This document shows, piece by piece, positions 29,288 to 39,053 of a stretch of DNA of 64,000 nucleotides. The DNA is from Dechloromonas hortensis. GTDB taxonomy: Bacteria > Pseudomonadota > Gammaproteobacteria > Burkholderiales > Rhodocyclaceae. Each line of letters opens with the position of its first letter. Position 1 is the first letter of the stretch. The notes under the pieces are model-generated. The model worked only from the letters and a program-made list of their open reading frames with translations. It made no database searches and was not told the DNA's origin. The DNA lies in NCBI RefSeq assembly GCF_009469765.1, contig NZ_SSSQ01000007.1:62001-126000 (forward strand). Reading direction: 5' to 3'. The translations under genes and the position numbers were made by a program.

Positions 29288-30610
29288 TCAGAAATAATAC
29301 TGGACGCCGGCCGCCAAGCCGTTCGCCGTGTCGCCGGGATTGACCGTGTAGTAGCCGTTGGCGGCGGTGCCGGAAGGCGCGAAGGCGACGCCTTCTTCGT
29401 TGAGGTGGCGCGACCAGACAAGATAGGCCTTGAACTGCTGGTTGATGCTTTCCATCCAGGCGGCCGAGAAGACGCGGCCGCGGTCCTTGATGGTGGCGCC
29501 CGGGGTGTGCCCTTCGCCGTAGTTCAGGCGCAACTGGCCGGTGGCAGTGACGTCGATCCGCGAGCCGAAGAACCAGCTCCGCCACTCGCTGTCGATCCCG
29601 CTGTCGTAACGGGTATCGACGCCGGCCAGGCCGCCCATCAGGCGGACGCTGCCGATCTGGTAGCTGGCGCCGGCGAAGGCATGCCGGCTGCTGCGGTCGG
29701 TATAGGTATTGTGGTTGTCGTATTGGTAAGCGAGGCCGAGGCCGAGCGGGCCCTTGGCGTAATCGAGGGTGAGGCCGAGGGTGCTTTGTTCGACGCCGCC
29801 GTTCTCGCCGCCGAGCGAAGCGAAGGTGCTGCTGGCCAGGCCGTGATAGCGCGGGCTGCTGTAGACGATGGAATTGTCGTAGCGGGTTGGCCCCGGCTTG
29901 ACGTTGCCGTCGTTGGTCGGCGAGCCGTAGCCGTTGTCGAAGGCGTCGTACACCATCATTTCAAGGAAGAAGGGCGAGTATTGGCGGCCGACGGTCAGCT
30001 TGCCGAGGCGGCCTTCGAGGCCGACGTAGAGCTGGCGCCCGAAGATGCGGGTATGCGTGCTGTCGGTCTGGCCCAGCTTGCCGTCGTTGGCGAAGAAACC
30101 GGTTTCCAGCTGGTAGATGAAGTTGGTCTCGGGGCTGAGCGCCTTGCCGCCCTTGAGGCCGACCCGGCTGCCGGTCATGCCGCCGGATTCGATGGCCAGC
30201 CGGTTGCCGGTCGAGCCGCCCCAGTTCGCTTCGCCGAAGATGTCGAGGCGACCATAGAAGGTGGCGAACGGCATGTCGGGCTGGCTCGGCTCGGTGGCGT
30301 TTGGTTGGGTCGATGAAGGAATGCTGTTTGGGCTGCTGCCGGCGGTCGAAGCCATGACGATCCGGGGGGCGGCGTTCGGGCGGGCAGCGGGCAGCGGAGT
30401 GCTGGCTGCGGTCGGAGCGGCGCTTTCCGGGGCGCTGCGCGTGGCGGCCTGTTTTTCCAGTTGTTCGATGCGGGCTTGTTGTTGCTGCAGCGTCTTTTGC
30501 ATCTGGCCGAGCAGGACGCGGATGTCTTCCAGTTCGCCGGCCTGCGAGGGTCCCGAGAAGAGCAGGGCGGTGAGGAAGATGGTCGATAAAGCTAGGCGCA
30601 TCCTGGGCAT
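29288..30610 (-). CDS. Outer-membrane porin with N-terminal coiled coil
   Basis: A 440-residue porin. Signal peptide (cleavage SQA near 24), a coiled-coil segment 'LLGQMQKTLQQQQARIEQLE' (about 34-53), a Pro/Ala-rich linker of about 60 residues, then a 16-strand type barrel starting 'FATFYGRLDIFGEANWG' and ending 'AGVQYYF' with terminal Phe. The barrel is of the betaproteobacterial Porin_4 type. The coiled coil plus linker may bind or span toward peptidoglycan. Start at 30610 has GGAG upstream. Confidence 0.9.
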   Translation of the reverse strand: MPRMRLALSTIFLTALLFSGPSQAGELEDIRVLLGQMQKTLQQQQARIEQLEKQAATRSAPESAAPTAASTPLPAARPNAAPRIVMASTAGSSPNSIPSSTQPNATEPSQPDMPFATFYGRLDIFGEANWGGSTGNRLAIESGGMTGSRVGLKGGKALSPETNFIYQLETGFFANDGKLGQTDSTHTRIFGRQLYVGLEGRLGKLTVGRQYSPFFLEMMVYDAFDNGYGSPTNDGNVKPGPTRYDNSIVYSSPRYHGLASSTFASLGGENGGVEQSTLGLTLDYAKGPLGLGLAYQYDNHNTYTDRSSRHAFAGASYQIGSVRLMGGLAGVDTRYDSGIDSEWRSWFFGSRIDVTATGQLRLNYGEGHTPGATIKDRGRVFSAAWMESINQQFKAYLVWSRHLNEEGVAFAPSGTAANGYYTVNPGDTANGLAAGVQYYF

Positions 30611-30652
30611 GGCGAGTCTCCGGTCTTTCGCTGAAGGCTGGGGCACGGCTGG

Positions 30653-31573
30653 CTAGCCGCGCGGGTGGTGGGTGGCGTGCAGGCTCTTCAGCCGTTCGCG
30701 CGCGACATGGGTGTAAATCTGGGTGGTCGAGATGTCGGCATGGCCGAGCAGCAACTGGACGACGCGCAGGTCGGCGCCGTGGTTGAGCAGGTGCGTCGCA
30801 AAAGCGTGGCGCAGTACGTGTGGCGACAGCTTGTCGGGCGCGATGCCGGCCCGCGCCGCATAACGCTTGATCAACTGCCAGAAAGCCTGGCGGGTCATCG
30901 CGCCGCCGCGCGCGGTAACGAACAGCGCCTCGCTGAGCTGGCCCTTGAGAATCTCCGGCCGGGCTTCCTGCAGATAACGGCCCAGCCAGTCGATGGCCTG
31001 CTCGCCGAGCGGAACCAGGCGTTCCTTGCTGCCCTTGCCGAGAACACGGACGACACCTTCGTTGAAGCCGATTTCATGCAGTTGCAGATTGACCAGTTCG
31101 GAGACGCGCAGGCCGCTGGCGTAGAGCGTTTCGAGCATGGCGCGGTCGCGCAGGCCGAGTGGCGTCTCGAGGTCGGGGGCGTTGAGCAGGCCGTCGACCT
31201 GCTTTTCCGACATCACTTTCGGCAGCCGCGACGGGCGGCTCGGATTAGCCAGCTTCAGCGTTGGGTCGACGAAGATACGGCCGCGGCCGAGTTGCCAGCG
31301 GTAAAAGCGGCGCAGCGTCGACAGGTAGCGTGCCTGCGAGGTGGCGCGGGTCAGGCGCGACAGATGGGCGATGAAGGCGGCGAGGGTCGTTTCGCGCAGG
31401 TCGAGCAGCGGTTCGTGGCCGTGTTCGGCCAGCCAGCCGGCCAGCCGGCCGAGGTCGGAGCGGTAGCTGTCGAGCGTCGCCTTGGCCAGTCCGTCTTCCA
31501 GCCACAGCGCATCGCAGAAGTTGTCGATCTCGGCGAGATCAGCCGCGCGTGGGGGCGAACTCGCTGTTTTCAT
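30653..31573 (-). CDS. xerD: Site-specific tyrosine recombinase XerD
   Basis: A 306-residue recombinase that resolves chromosome dimers at dif with XerC. It has an N-terminal core-binding domain and a catalytic domain with Arg in 'YASGLRVSELVNL', 'HVLRHAFATHLLNHG' (His-x-x-Arg) and the nucleophile in 'TQIYTHVARERL'. Start ATG at 31573 lies inside the ogt gene end (35-base overlap). Isolated from any mobile element; this is the housekeeping copy. Confidence 0.95.
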   Translation of the reverse strand: MKTASSPPRAADLAEIDNFCDALWLEDGLAKATLDSYRSDLGRLAGWLAEHGHEPLLDLRETTLAAFIAHLSRLTRATSQARYLSTLRRFYRWQLGRGRIFVDPTLKLANPSRPSRLPKVMSEKQVDGLLNAPDLETPLGLRDRAMLETLYASGLRVSELVNLQLHEIGFNEGVVRVLGKGSKERLVPLGEQAIDWLGRYLQEARPEILKGQLSEALFVTARGGAMTRQAFWQLIKRYAARAGIAPDKLSPHVLRHAFATHLLNHGADLRVVQLLLGHADISTTQIYTHVARERLKSLHATHHPRG

Positions 31574-32030
31574 GGCGCAGCAGCCAGCGTTTGACATCGA
31601 GCAGGAAGCCGCCGCCGTGCCGGTTGAAACCGCCCAGCCCGCCGCCGGCGGCAATCACTCGGTGGCAGGGGACAACCAGCGGGTAGGGGTTAGCACCGCA
31701 GGCTTGGCCGACGGCGCGCGGGGCGTTGTTCAGGTTTTTGGCGACCTCGCCGTAGGTCAGCGTCCGGCCGAGCGGAATGGCACTGATCTGCGCCCAGACG
31801 CGGCGCTGGAAGTGGGTGCCGGCCGGGCGTAGCGGCAGGCCGAAGACAAAGGCCGGGTCGGCCAGATAGGCTTCGAGCTGGCGCACCGCCTCGGCGGCCA
31901 GCGCGGTACGCGGCGGCAGTGCCGGCTGGGGTTCGAGGAATTCGATGGTGGTGATTTCGTCGTCGCTGCATTCGATGCCGAGTGCGAAGCCGGGGGCGGC
32001 GACGATGGCCTGGTAAATTGCTTCGCTCAT
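31539..32030 (-). CDS. ogt: Methylated-DNA--[protein]-cysteine S-methyltransferase
   Basis: A 163-residue suicide DNA-repair protein removing alkyl groups from O6-guanine. The active Cys is in 'PLVVPCHRVIAAGGGLGGF' near residue 132, with 'FQRRVWAQISAIPLGRTLTY' before it. The ATG at 32030 is preceded by GGAGGGG. It is followed by xerD with a 35-base overlap, implying coupled expression. Confidence 0.94.
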   Translation of the reverse strand: MSEAIYQAIVAAPGFALGIECSDDEITTIEFLEPQPALPPRTALAAEAVRQLEAYLADPAFVFGLPLRPAGTHFQRRVWAQISAIPLGRTLTYGEVAKNLNNAPRAVGQACGANPYPLVVPCHRVIAAGGGLGGFNRHGGGFLLDVKRWLLRHENSEFAPTRG

Positions 32031-32080
32031 GTGCCCCTCCCAAGGCATTCCTGCGGTCGACGCCCGAAAACGGGCAAAAA

Positions 32081-33256
32081 TCAGAAAGCGGACAGCCCGG
32101 TCTGGGCGCGGCCGAGAATCAGCGCATGAACGTCGTGCGTGCCCTCGTAGGTATTGACCACTTCCAGATTGACCAGATGACGGATGACGCCGAACTCGTC
32201 CGAAATGCCGTTGCCGCCCAGCATGTCGCGGGCGAGGCGGGCGATGTCGAGGGCTTTGCCGCAACTGTTGCGCTTCATCATCGAGACGATCTCCGGCGTC
32301 GCGCTGCCGTCGTCCATCATCCGGCCGAGGCGCAGCACGCCCTGGATGCCAAGCGTGATTTCGGTCTGCATGTCGGCCAGCTTCTTTTGCACCAGCTGGT
32401 TGGCGGCCAGCGGGCGATCAAACTGCTGGCGGTCCAGGGTGTATTGGCGGGCCGTGTGCCAGCAGAACTCGGCGGCGCCCAGCGCTCCCCAAGAAATGCC
32501 GTAGCGGGCCGAGTTCAGGCAGGTGAACGGGCCTTTCAGGCCGCTGACCTTGGGCAGCAGGTTCTCGGTCGGCACGAAGACTTCGTCCATGACGATCTCG
32601 CCGGTGATCGAGGCGCGCAGCCCGACCTTGCCGTGGATGACCGGCGCCGACAGCCCGGCCATGCCCTTGTCGAGGATGAAGCCGCGGATGGCGTCTTCAT
32701 CGTCCTTGGCCCAAACGATGAAAACATCGGCGATCGGCGCGTTGGAAATCCAGTTCTTGCTGCCCGACAGCTTCCAGCCGCCGGGCACGGCACGGGCACG
32801 GGTGGCCAGGCTGCCGGGGTCGGAACCGGAGTTCGGTTCGGTCAGCCCGAAACAGCCGATCAGCTCGCCCTTGCCCAGCTTCGGCAGGTATTTCTCTTTC
32901 TGTTCCTCTGAGCCGAACGTGAAGATCGGCAGCATGACCAGCGAGGACTGGACGCTGAGCATGGTCCGGTAGGCCGAATCGACGCGTTCGATTTCGCGGG
33001 CGACCAGGCCGTAGGAGACGTAGTTCAGGCCGGCGCCGCCGTATTGCGGCGGCAGGGTGCAGCCGAGCAGGCCCATGTCACCCATCTCGCGGAAGATCGC
33101 CGTGTCTACCAACTCGTGCCGGAAGGCGTCGCGGATGCGCGGCTGTAGCGCCTTCTGCGCGAAGCTGCGGGCGGCGTTGCGTACCTGGCGCTCGTCGGCC
33201 GCCAACTGGCTGTCGAGCAGGAGTGGGTCTTCCCAGTTGAAAGTGGCCTTGGCCAT
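32081..33256 (-). CDS. gcdH: Glutaryl-CoA dehydrogenase (acyl-CoA dehydrogenase family)
   Basis: A 391-residue FAD enzyme of lysine, tryptophan and benzoate catabolism that oxidises and decarboxylates glutaryl-CoA to crotonyl-CoA. FAD-binding '[15 protein letters not shown]' near 135-149, substrate region '[18 protein letters not shown]', and the catalytic Glu in '[20 protein letters not shown]' near the C-terminus, which is characteristic of GcdH within the family. No CoA-transferase or LysR partner is adjacent. Confidence 0.93.
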   Translation of the reverse strand: MAKATFNWEDPLLLDSQLAADERQVRNAARSFAQKALQPRIRDAFRHELVDTAIFREMGDMGLLGCTLPPQYGGAGLNYVSYGLVAREIERVDSAYRTMLSVQSSLVMLPIFTFGSEEQKEKYLPKLGKGELIGCFGLTEPNSGSDPGSLATRARAVPGGWKLSGSKNWISNAPIADVFIVWAKDDEDAIRGFILDKGMAGLSAPVIHGKVGLRASITGEIVMDEVFVPTENLLPKVSGLKGPFTCLNSARYGISWGALGAAEFCWHTARQYTLDRQQFDRPLAANQLVQKKLADMQTEITLGIQGVLRLGRMMDDGSATPEIVSMMKRNSCGKALDIARLARDMLGGNGISDEFGVIRHLVNLEVVNTYEGTHDVHALILGRAQTGLSAF

Positions 33257-33277
33257 GGGTCTACTCCAGTGTATTTG

Positions 33278-33339
33278 TCGTTCCCGCGAAGGCGGGAACC
33301 CAGGAAAGTCGCTGGATTCCCGCCTTCGCGGGAATGACG
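33278..33339. repeat. Palindromic intergenic repeat (REP/MITE-like)
   Basis: Two 27-base arms (33278-33304 and 33313-33339), matching at 25 of 27 positions, around an eight-base spacer. Each arm itself contains the TTCCCGCGAAGGCGGGAA palindrome. It fills the space between gcdH and proA. Elements of this sequence type are dispersed in many beta- and gammaproteobacterial genomes. It may also end proA or gcdH transcripts. Confidence 0.85.
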
Positions 33340-33343
33340 AAAA

Positions 33344-34600
33344 TTATCCGCGCACGTGCCCGTCGCCGAGAACCACCCACTTCTGGCTGGTCAGCCCTTC
33401 CAGGCCGACCGGTCCGCGGGCGTGGATCTTGTCGGTCGAGATGCCGATTTCGGCGCCCAGGCCATACTCAAAACCATCGGCGAAGCGCGTCGAGGCATTG
33501 ATCATGACCGACGCCGAATCGACTTCGCGCAGGAAGCGCATCGCCTTCGGGTGGTTGTCGGTGACGATGGACTCGGTGTGGTGCGAGGAATACTGGTTGA
33601 TGTGGGCGATCGCCTCGTCGAGGCCACCCACCACTTTGACCGAAATGATCGGCGCCAAGTATTCGGTGTAGTAATCCTCTTCCGTGGCGGCGACGGCGTT
33701 CGGCACGATGGCCTGCGTCTCGGCACAGCCGCGGATTTCGACGCCCTTGCCGGTCAGCATGGCGGCGATCGGCGGCAACAGCAGGCCGGCGACGCTGCGG
33801 TCGACGAGCAGCGATTCGGCGGTATTGCAGGTGCCGTAGCGCTGGGTCTTCGAATTTTCGACGATCTTCAGCGCCTTGGCCGGGTCGGCTTCTTCTTCGA
33901 GATAGACGTGGCAGTTGCCGTCCAGATGCTGGATCATCGGCACGCGCGATTCGGCCAGCAGGCGGGCGATCAGGCCCTTGCCGCCACGCGGCACGATGAC
34001 GTCGACGAATTCGCGCATGGTGATCAGTTCGCCGACCGCGGCGCGATCGGTGGTGTCGATGACCTGCACCGATTCGGCGGGCAGTCCGGCGGCCTGCAGG
34101 CCTTCCTGGACCAGCGCGGCGATGGCGCGGTTGGAGCGGATGGCTTCCGAGCCGCCGCGCAGGATGGCTGCATTGCCGGATTTTAGGCAGAGCGCCGCGG
34201 CGTCGGCGGTAACGTTCGGACGAGCTTCGTAAATAATGCCGATGACGCCGAGCGGGACGCGCATCTTGCCGACCTGGATGCCGGACGGGCGGTACTTGAT
34301 GTCGCTCATCTCGCCGATCGGATCGGCCAGCGTGGCGACCTGTTCGACGCCTTCGGCCATGTTGTCGACGCCTTTGTCGGACAGCGTCAGGCGGTCCAAC
34401 ATGGCGGTTTCCAGGCCGGCCGCGCGGGCGGCGGCGAGGTCTTCGGCATTGGCGGCGAGCAGCGCAGCCTTTTCGCGGCGAATGGCGGCGGCGATGTGGC
34501 GCAGGGCGGCGTTCTTCTCGGCAGTCGTCGCTCCGGCCAGCCGGCGAGAGGCGGCCCGCGCCTGGCGGCCGACGGTCTGCATGTATTCCTTGATGTCCAT
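33344..34600 (-). CDS. proA: Gamma-glutamyl phosphate reductase
   Basis: A 418-residue NADPH enzyme of proline synthesis reducing glutamyl-5-phosphate to the semialdehyde. Catalytic Cys is in '[16 protein letters not shown]' near residue 255; '[20 protein letters not shown]' and '[19 protein letters not shown]' are family signatures. The start at 34600 ([15 protein letters not shown]) is the normal one; 30 upstream codons are not conserved. No proB neighbour in the window. Confidence 0.96.
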   Translation of the reverse strand: MDIKEYMQTVGRQARAASRRLAGATTAEKNAALRHIAAAIRREKAALLAANAEDLAAARAAGLETAMLDRLTLSDKGVDNMAEGVEQVATLADPIGEMSDIKYRPSGIQVGKMRVPLGVIGIIYEARPNVTADAAALCLKSGNAAILRGGSEAIRSNRAIAALVQEGLQAAGLPAESVQVIDTTDRAAVGELITMREFVDVIVPRGGKGLIARLLAESRVPMIQHLDGNCHVYLEEEADPAKALKIVENSKTQRYGTCNTAESLLVDRSVAGLLLPPIAAMLTGKGVEIRGCAETQAIVPNAVAATEEDYYTEYLAPIISVKVVGGLDEAIAHINQYSSHHTESIVTDNHPKAMRFLREVDSASVMINASTRFADGFEYGLGAEIGISTDKIHARGPVGLEGLTSQKWVVLGDGHVRG

Positions 34601-34713
34601 GATGTTCCGGATGCTGGGCAAAGGAACATTATAGCCAGCAAATTTAGGGGGAACTTCCAGAACCGGGTAAACTCTTATCCGCAACGACAACAGGGCTTTC
34701 CATCGAGGATAAG

Positions 34714-34950
34714 ATGGCCGAAAAATTGATTTTGCCGACCGAGGTCAAGGTCTGTGCAACGTGCAGCTACTGGGACGGCGAACGCCAGGTAGATGCTGAC
34801 GTAAAAGTGGTGGTGGTTTCCGGCGAGTGCCATGGCGAATGCCTGGTGCAGGAAGAGCAGAAACACGCCTTACAGGATGTTCGCCAGGAGCGCTCCTGCA
34901 TCTGGGAAGATCTGGAGCCTGATCAGGCCGCAGACAAAGCGGCCGGCTGA
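34714..34950 (+). CDS. Small Cys-containing hypothetical protein
   Basis: A 78-residue acidic protein with five Cys in a CxxC ('KVCATCSYW'), CxxxC ('GECHGEC') and a single Cys ('RSCIWED') near the end, which suggests a bound metal. GAGG upstream of the ATG supports translation. Divergent from proA. I do not recognise the family. Confidence 0.65.
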   Translation: MAEKLILPTEVKVCATCSYWDGERQVDADVKVVVVSGECHGECLVQEEQKHALQDVRQERSCIWEDLEPDQAADKAAG

Positions 34951-34975
34951 TTCACTCCCCCGTTTTAGCCAAGTT

Positions 34976-35887
34976 TCAGTCGGTGCGCTGCCGCCAGAAG
35001 GCACGGTTTCGGCCGTCTGCCTTGGCCGCGTAGAGCGCATCGTCGGCAATCTGGAAGAATAGCGGCGCGACCTGGCCGCCGTTCGGAATCAGTGTCGTGC
35101 CGCCCAAGCTGATCGTAATGTAGTTGCTGACCGGCGAATTTGGATGAGCCAGGTGCAGGTTTTCGATGCTGGCGCGGATTTCCTCGCCGATTTCGGCCGC
35201 CGCGTGGGCATCGGTCTCGGGAAGGAGCAGGACGAACTCCTCGCCGCCGTAACGGGCGACCAGGTCGCCGGGGCGGCGCACGAAGGCGCTCAGGGCGCGG
35301 GCGATCCGGCGCAGTACATGGTCGCCCTCGGCATGGCCGAGGCGGTCGTTGTAAGCCTTGAAGTGATCGACGTCGATGATGGCCAGTGAAAGCGGGCTGC
35401 CGTTGCGGGCGCCGCGCCGCCATTCGTGTTCCAGTGCCTCGTCGTAGCGCCGCCGATTGGCGATCTCGGTCAGACTGTCGATCATTGCCAGGTTTTCCAG
35501 CAGATGCCGGTGGTGTACCGATTGCAGATGGTTGCGTACCCGCTTGCGGACGATCGACGGATGAAACGGCTTGGTGATGTAGTCGACCGCACCAAGGTCG
35601 AGGCCGCGCTCCTCGTCGGCCGGCGAATCGAGCGCCGAGATGAAGATGACCGGAATCTGCCGTGTCGTGTCGTCGTTCTTCAGGGCCTGGATGACCTGGT
35701 AGCCGTTCATGTCCGGCATCATCACGTCGAGCAGGATCAGGTCCGGCTGCAATTCGTGCGCCCGGTCCAGCGCCTGATTGCCGTTGCCGGCCAGGGCAAC
35801 GCGGCAGTCGTCCTTGAGCAGTTCGGCGAGCAGGGTCCGGTTCTGCTTTTCGTCATCGACCACGAGCACGGTTTGCCGTTGGTTCAT
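34976..35887 (-). CDS. Receiver-GGDEF response regulator (diguanylate cyclase)
   Basis: A 303-residue PleD/WspR-like protein: receiver domain (1-120, phosphoacceptor Asp54 in 'LILLDVMMPDM') and a GGDEF domain (130-300) with active-site GGEEF at 214-218 and an inhibitory I-site R-x-x-D at 205-208, five residues before it. It should make cyclic di-GMP when phosphorylated. It overlaps the hybrid kinase gene by ATGA, so the kinase is its likely phosphodonor. Confidence 0.93.
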   Translation of the reverse strand: MNQRQTVLVVDDEKQNRTLLAELLKDDCRVALAGNGNQALDRAHELQPDLILLDVMMPDMNGYQVIQALKNDDTTRQIPVIFISALDSPADEERGLDLGAVDYITKPFHPSIVRKRVRNHLQSVHHRHLLENLAMIDSLTEIANRRRYDEALEHEWRRGARNGSPLSLAIIDVDHFKAYNDRLGHAEGDHVLRRIARALSAFVRRPGDLVARYGGEEFVLLLPETDAHAAAEIGEEIRASIENLHLAHPNSPVSNYITISLGGTTLIPNGGQVAPLFFQIADDALYAAKADGRNRAFWRQRTD

Positions 35888-38511
35888 GCTTTGTCGGCTT
35901 TCAGGATGCGTTGCATTTCATGCAGTTTTTCCAGAGCGGCTTCATATTCGACATCGTCAATCAACTCGCCAAGTCTGGCGAGCGTTCTTTCCAGTTCATG
36001 ATGCAAGGGCGCCGCCTCGGCCAGCGCGGCCTTCAGCCGGTCTAGCTGGGCTTCGCTCTCGGCGTCGGCATCGCGCAGGTTCTGCTCAAGTTGCCCGATG
36101 ATCGACGCCAGATCGTCGCGCTTGGCTTTGTTTATGCAGTTGGGGTTGGAGCTTAGCGGAGGCAGCGCGGCAAGTCCATCCCTGATGCTGGCTGCCTCAT
36201 CGTTCAGGCGGTCGACCAGGGGTGTCATTTGGCTGGTCGGCTGTTCGCCGGCCAGTGCCTGCTCTACGGCGCGGGCCGCTTCGCTCAGCGCGCCGGCGCC
36301 GAGCGAGCCGGCTACCGACTTCAGCGAGTGGGCCAGGCGACGGGCTTCCAGCGTGTTCGCGGTGTCCAGCTGTTCGCGGATGCGCTGGCCGATATCGGAA
36401 AAGTCCTGGCGGAAAGCGTGCAGCGAACGGAGGTAGAGGTCGGGGCGGTGCATGTGCAAGGCCAGGCCATGGTTCTGGTCGATGCCCGGCAAGACGAGGT
36501 CGGGCAGTTTCCCGGCTGGTCGTTCGCTCTCGGTCGCTGCGGCCTCCTCGCCGGCGCAGGGCGGCAGCCAGCGGCTGAGCGCCGCGTAGAGCAGTTGCGG
36601 CACGATCGGCTTGACCAGGTGTTCGTTCATGCCGGCCTGGCGCGTCTGTTCCTGGTCCTCGCTCGTCGCGTGGGCGGTCATCGCGATCACCGGCAGCGCC
36701 TGCAGGTGAGGGTTGGCGCGAATCAGCCGGGTCGCGGTCAGGCCGTCCATCACCGGCATCTGGATATCCATCAGGACCAGGCTGAACGTCTCCCTGGCCA
36801 GCAGGTCGAGGGCTTCCTGGCCGTTGCTGGCGACGCCGACGTTGAGACCGACCCGTTGCAGCAGGGCGATGGCGATGGTCCGGTTGATCGCGATGTCTTC
36901 GACAAGGAGGATGCGTTCGCCGGCCCAGCGCGGCAAATTTGCCGTTTTTTTGCCGTTGACCGCCGGCATGGTCGTTTTGCTGCTGTCGTCGGCTAGCTTG
37001 AGGCTGATCGTGAAGCGGAAGGTGCTGCCCTGGCCGGGCGTACTTTCCAGCGAAATATGGCCGCCCATCAGTTCGACCAGTTGGTGGCAGATGGTCAGGC
37101 CGAGGCCGGTGCCGCCGAAGCGCCGGGTGATGCTGCTGTCGGCCTGGGTGAAAGGGGCGAACAGATGCTCGTGCTGGTCGGCCGGGATGCCGATACCGGT
37201 GTCGCGCACCGCAAAGGCCAGGCTGATGCCGTGCTCGGGCAGCCGTTTGGCGACCTGGACGCTGACTTCGACGCTGCCTCGGCTGGTGAACTTGACGGCA
37301 TTGCCGACCAGGTTGATCAGAATCTGGCCGAGGCGCAGCGCGTCGCCGAGTAGCGGGCGGGGCACTTCGCCGGCCCCGACGAAGCTCAGTTTCAGGCCCT
37401 GGGCCTGGGCCTGCGCGGCGAACAGGCTGCCGACCGACTGAAAGACCTGTTCGATGTCGAAGGGCATGCTTTCCAGGCGCAGGCCGCCGGCCTCGATCTT
37501 CGAGTAGTCGAGAATGTCGTTGATGATGCCGAGCAGGGCGTCGGAGGACTGCAGGACCTGTTCCAGATGTTCGCGTTGTTGCGGGGCGAGCGGTGTTTCG
37601 AGCACCATCCGGCAGAGGCCGGTAATCGCATTCATCGGCGTCCGCACTTCGTGGCTCATGCGGGCGAGAAAATCGGACTTGCCGCGGTTGGCCTGCCGTA
37701 CTTCGGCGATCGCTTCCTGCAGCGCGGCGGTCCGCTCATCGACCATTTGCTCGAGCGACACCCGGTAGGTGTCGAGTTCCTGGTCCCGCGTCTGCAGCGT
37801 GTCGAGCATCTGGTTGAAGCCCTGGCCGAGACGGCCGATTTCATCGGCCCGGTTGATGCTGACCCGTTCGTCGAAGCGGGCGCTGGAGGAAATCCGTTTG
37901 ACCAGGCCGTCCAGCTTTTCCAGCGGCGCGGTCAGGCGGTCGACGATCATTCGGGTGAGCAAGGTCAGGATGCTGAGCGCGACGAAAAGGAGGAGCAGCG
38001 TCTCGCCGATCGTCTGGCGCATGCTCTGGTGGTATTGGTCGAGCGAGACCAGCAGTTCGATCCGGCCGGCCGCCTGGGCCTGGTCGGTGAGGTGGATGGG
38101 CTGGCGGATGACCAGATGATCGTCGAGAAACCGTGTGCTCTCGTTGCCGGGCGGGATGGTCAGGCCAAGATCGGCGTCGCGCTCGAATTTGGCCAGCACG
38201 CTGCCGTCGGTCAGCACCGCATAGCCGACATCGACGGCCGGATTGACGGACAGCGAGGAGAGCAGGCGGTCGGCTTCGCGGCGGTCGAGAAAGGCGATGG
38301 CCGCCTGGGTGTTGGTAGCGAGCAGCCGGGCCTGGGCGCTCATCGACTCGGCGAGCTGGGTCTGCAGCAACTGCTTCTGCTGGTGGTACACGAGCAGGAA
38401 GACGAGCAGTACGGTGACAAGCAGGAAAGAGACGGAGAGCAGGATCAGCTTGTTGCGGATGCTCGGGTCGGGCAGCAACAGGTGGCGCAGGTGTTTGCTC
38501 AGGCGCTTCAT
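35884..38511 (-). CDS. Hybrid sensor histidine kinase with receiver and Hpt domains
   Basis: An 875-residue inner-membrane kinase. Transmembrane helix 1 at about 21-43, a periplasmic sensor of about 125 residues (CHASE8-like in size), helix 2 at 168-190, HAMP 190-245, a coiled coil, HisKA with His287 in 'ARMSHEVRTPMNA', HATPase ('GNAVKFTSRG', 'GGTGLGLTIC'), receiver with Asp582 and a C-terminal Hpt with His728 ('AHSLKSVAGSLGA'). This is the full phosphorelay layout. Flanked by overlapping YfiR-like and receiver-GGDEF genes. Confidence 0.95.
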   Translation of the reverse strand: MKRLSKHLRHLLLPDPSIRNKLILLSVSFLLVTVLLVFLLVYHQQKQLLQTQLAESMSAQARLLATNTQAAIAFLDRREADRLLSSLSVNPAVDVGYAVLTDGSVLAKFERDADLGLTIPPGNESTRFLDDHLVIRQPIHLTDQAQAAGRIELLVSLDQYHQSMRQTIGETLLLLFVALSILTLLTRMIVDRLTAPLEKLDGLVKRISSSARFDERVSINRADEIGRLGQGFNQMLDTLQTRDQELDTYRVSLEQMVDERTAALQEAIAEVRQANRGKSDFLARMSHEVRTPMNAITGLCRMVLETPLAPQQREHLEQVLQSSDALLGIINDILDYSKIEAGGLRLESMPFDIEQVFQSVGSLFAAQAQAQGLKLSFVGAGEVPRPLLGDALRLGQILINLVGNAVKFTSRGSVEVSVQVAKRLPEHGISLAFAVRDTGIGIPADQHEHLFAPFTQADSSITRRFGGTGLGLTICHQLVELMGGHISLESTPGQGSTFRFTISLKLADDSSKTTMPAVNGKKTANLPRWAGERILLVEDIAINRTIAIALLQRVGLNVGVASNGQEALDLLARETFSLVLMDIQMPVMDGLTATRLIRANPHLQALPVIAMTAHATSEDQEQTRQAGMNEHLVKPIVPQLLYAALSRWLPPCAGEEAAATESERPAGKLPDLVLPGIDQNHGLALHMHRPDLYLRSLHAFRQDFSDIGQRIREQLDTANTLEARRLAHSLKSVAGSLGAGALSEAARAVEQALAGEQPTSQMTPLVDRLNDEAASIRDGLAALPPLSSNPNCINKAKRDDLASIIGQLEQNLRDADAESEAQLDRLKAALAEAAPLHHELERTLARLGELIDDVEYEAALEKLHEMQRILKADKA

Positions 38512-39044
38512 GGTTCGATGACCCGGGCCAGGCGCAAAAGCTGGGCATTGAATTCGAAGCCCTTCTTCTGCGCCGTCTTGCGATTGATCACGATGCCGAC
38601 CCGCTCGCCTTCGAGCGGCAGTTCGATCATGCCGCCAGCGCGGGCGAAGCCGGCGATGTCGGAGACGGTGACGATACGCCGGCCTTCGGTGCGGCTCAGC
38701 CAGCTCTCCAGGTTGCCGCTTTCCGAGCGGCTGATGAAGAGCAGGTGGCAGGCATTCGGATCGCTCGGCGCGATGCGCACGTCAATGCCGCTGACCCCCT
38801 GGTTCAGTTGTGCGATGCTGGCCCCGAACGGGTTCTTGCCGACGATGCAGAGGATCAGCGGGGTCGGTGTTTTCTCGTCGCTCGGCCAGTAGACGAACTG
38901 CGACAGCCGGTAGAAGAGCACCGCCTTCATGCCGTATTCCGAAATCGCCTGGGCATGGGCCTGCGGAGTCAGCGGCAGGCTCAGGCCGAGCCAGCAGGCC
39001 AGGGCGAGTGCCAGTCGGCGACGGAGGGTGGAAAAAGTGTGCAC
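38508..39044 (-). CDS. YfiR-like periplasmic protein (DUF4154)
   Basis: A 178-residue exported protein with a signal peptide ending AQA near 32, followed by the DUF4154 domain ('VLFYRLSQFVYWPSDEK' and 'IVTVSDIAGFARAGGMIEL'). In Pseudomonas YfiR represses a membrane diguanylate cyclase from the periplasm in response to redox or envelope stress. Here the overlapping gene downstream is the hybrid kinase, so the kinase's periplasmic domain is the natural partner; this is inference. Confidence 0.88.
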   Translation of the reverse strand: MHTFSTLRRRLALALACWLGLSLPLTPQAHAQAISEYGMKAVLFYRLSQFVYWPSDEKTPTPLILCIVGKNPFGASIAQLNQGVSGIDVRIAPSDPNACHLLFISRSESGNLESWLSRTEGRRIVTVSDIAGFARAGGMIELPLEGERVGIVINRKTAQKKGFEFNAQLLRLARVIEP

Positions 39045-39053
39045 GCGGCCGGC

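Noticed and set aside
30653..31573. Tyrosine recombinase as sign of an integrated element
   Set aside because: It is the housekeeping XerD type, flanked by ogt and a porin, with no attachment site or phage genes.
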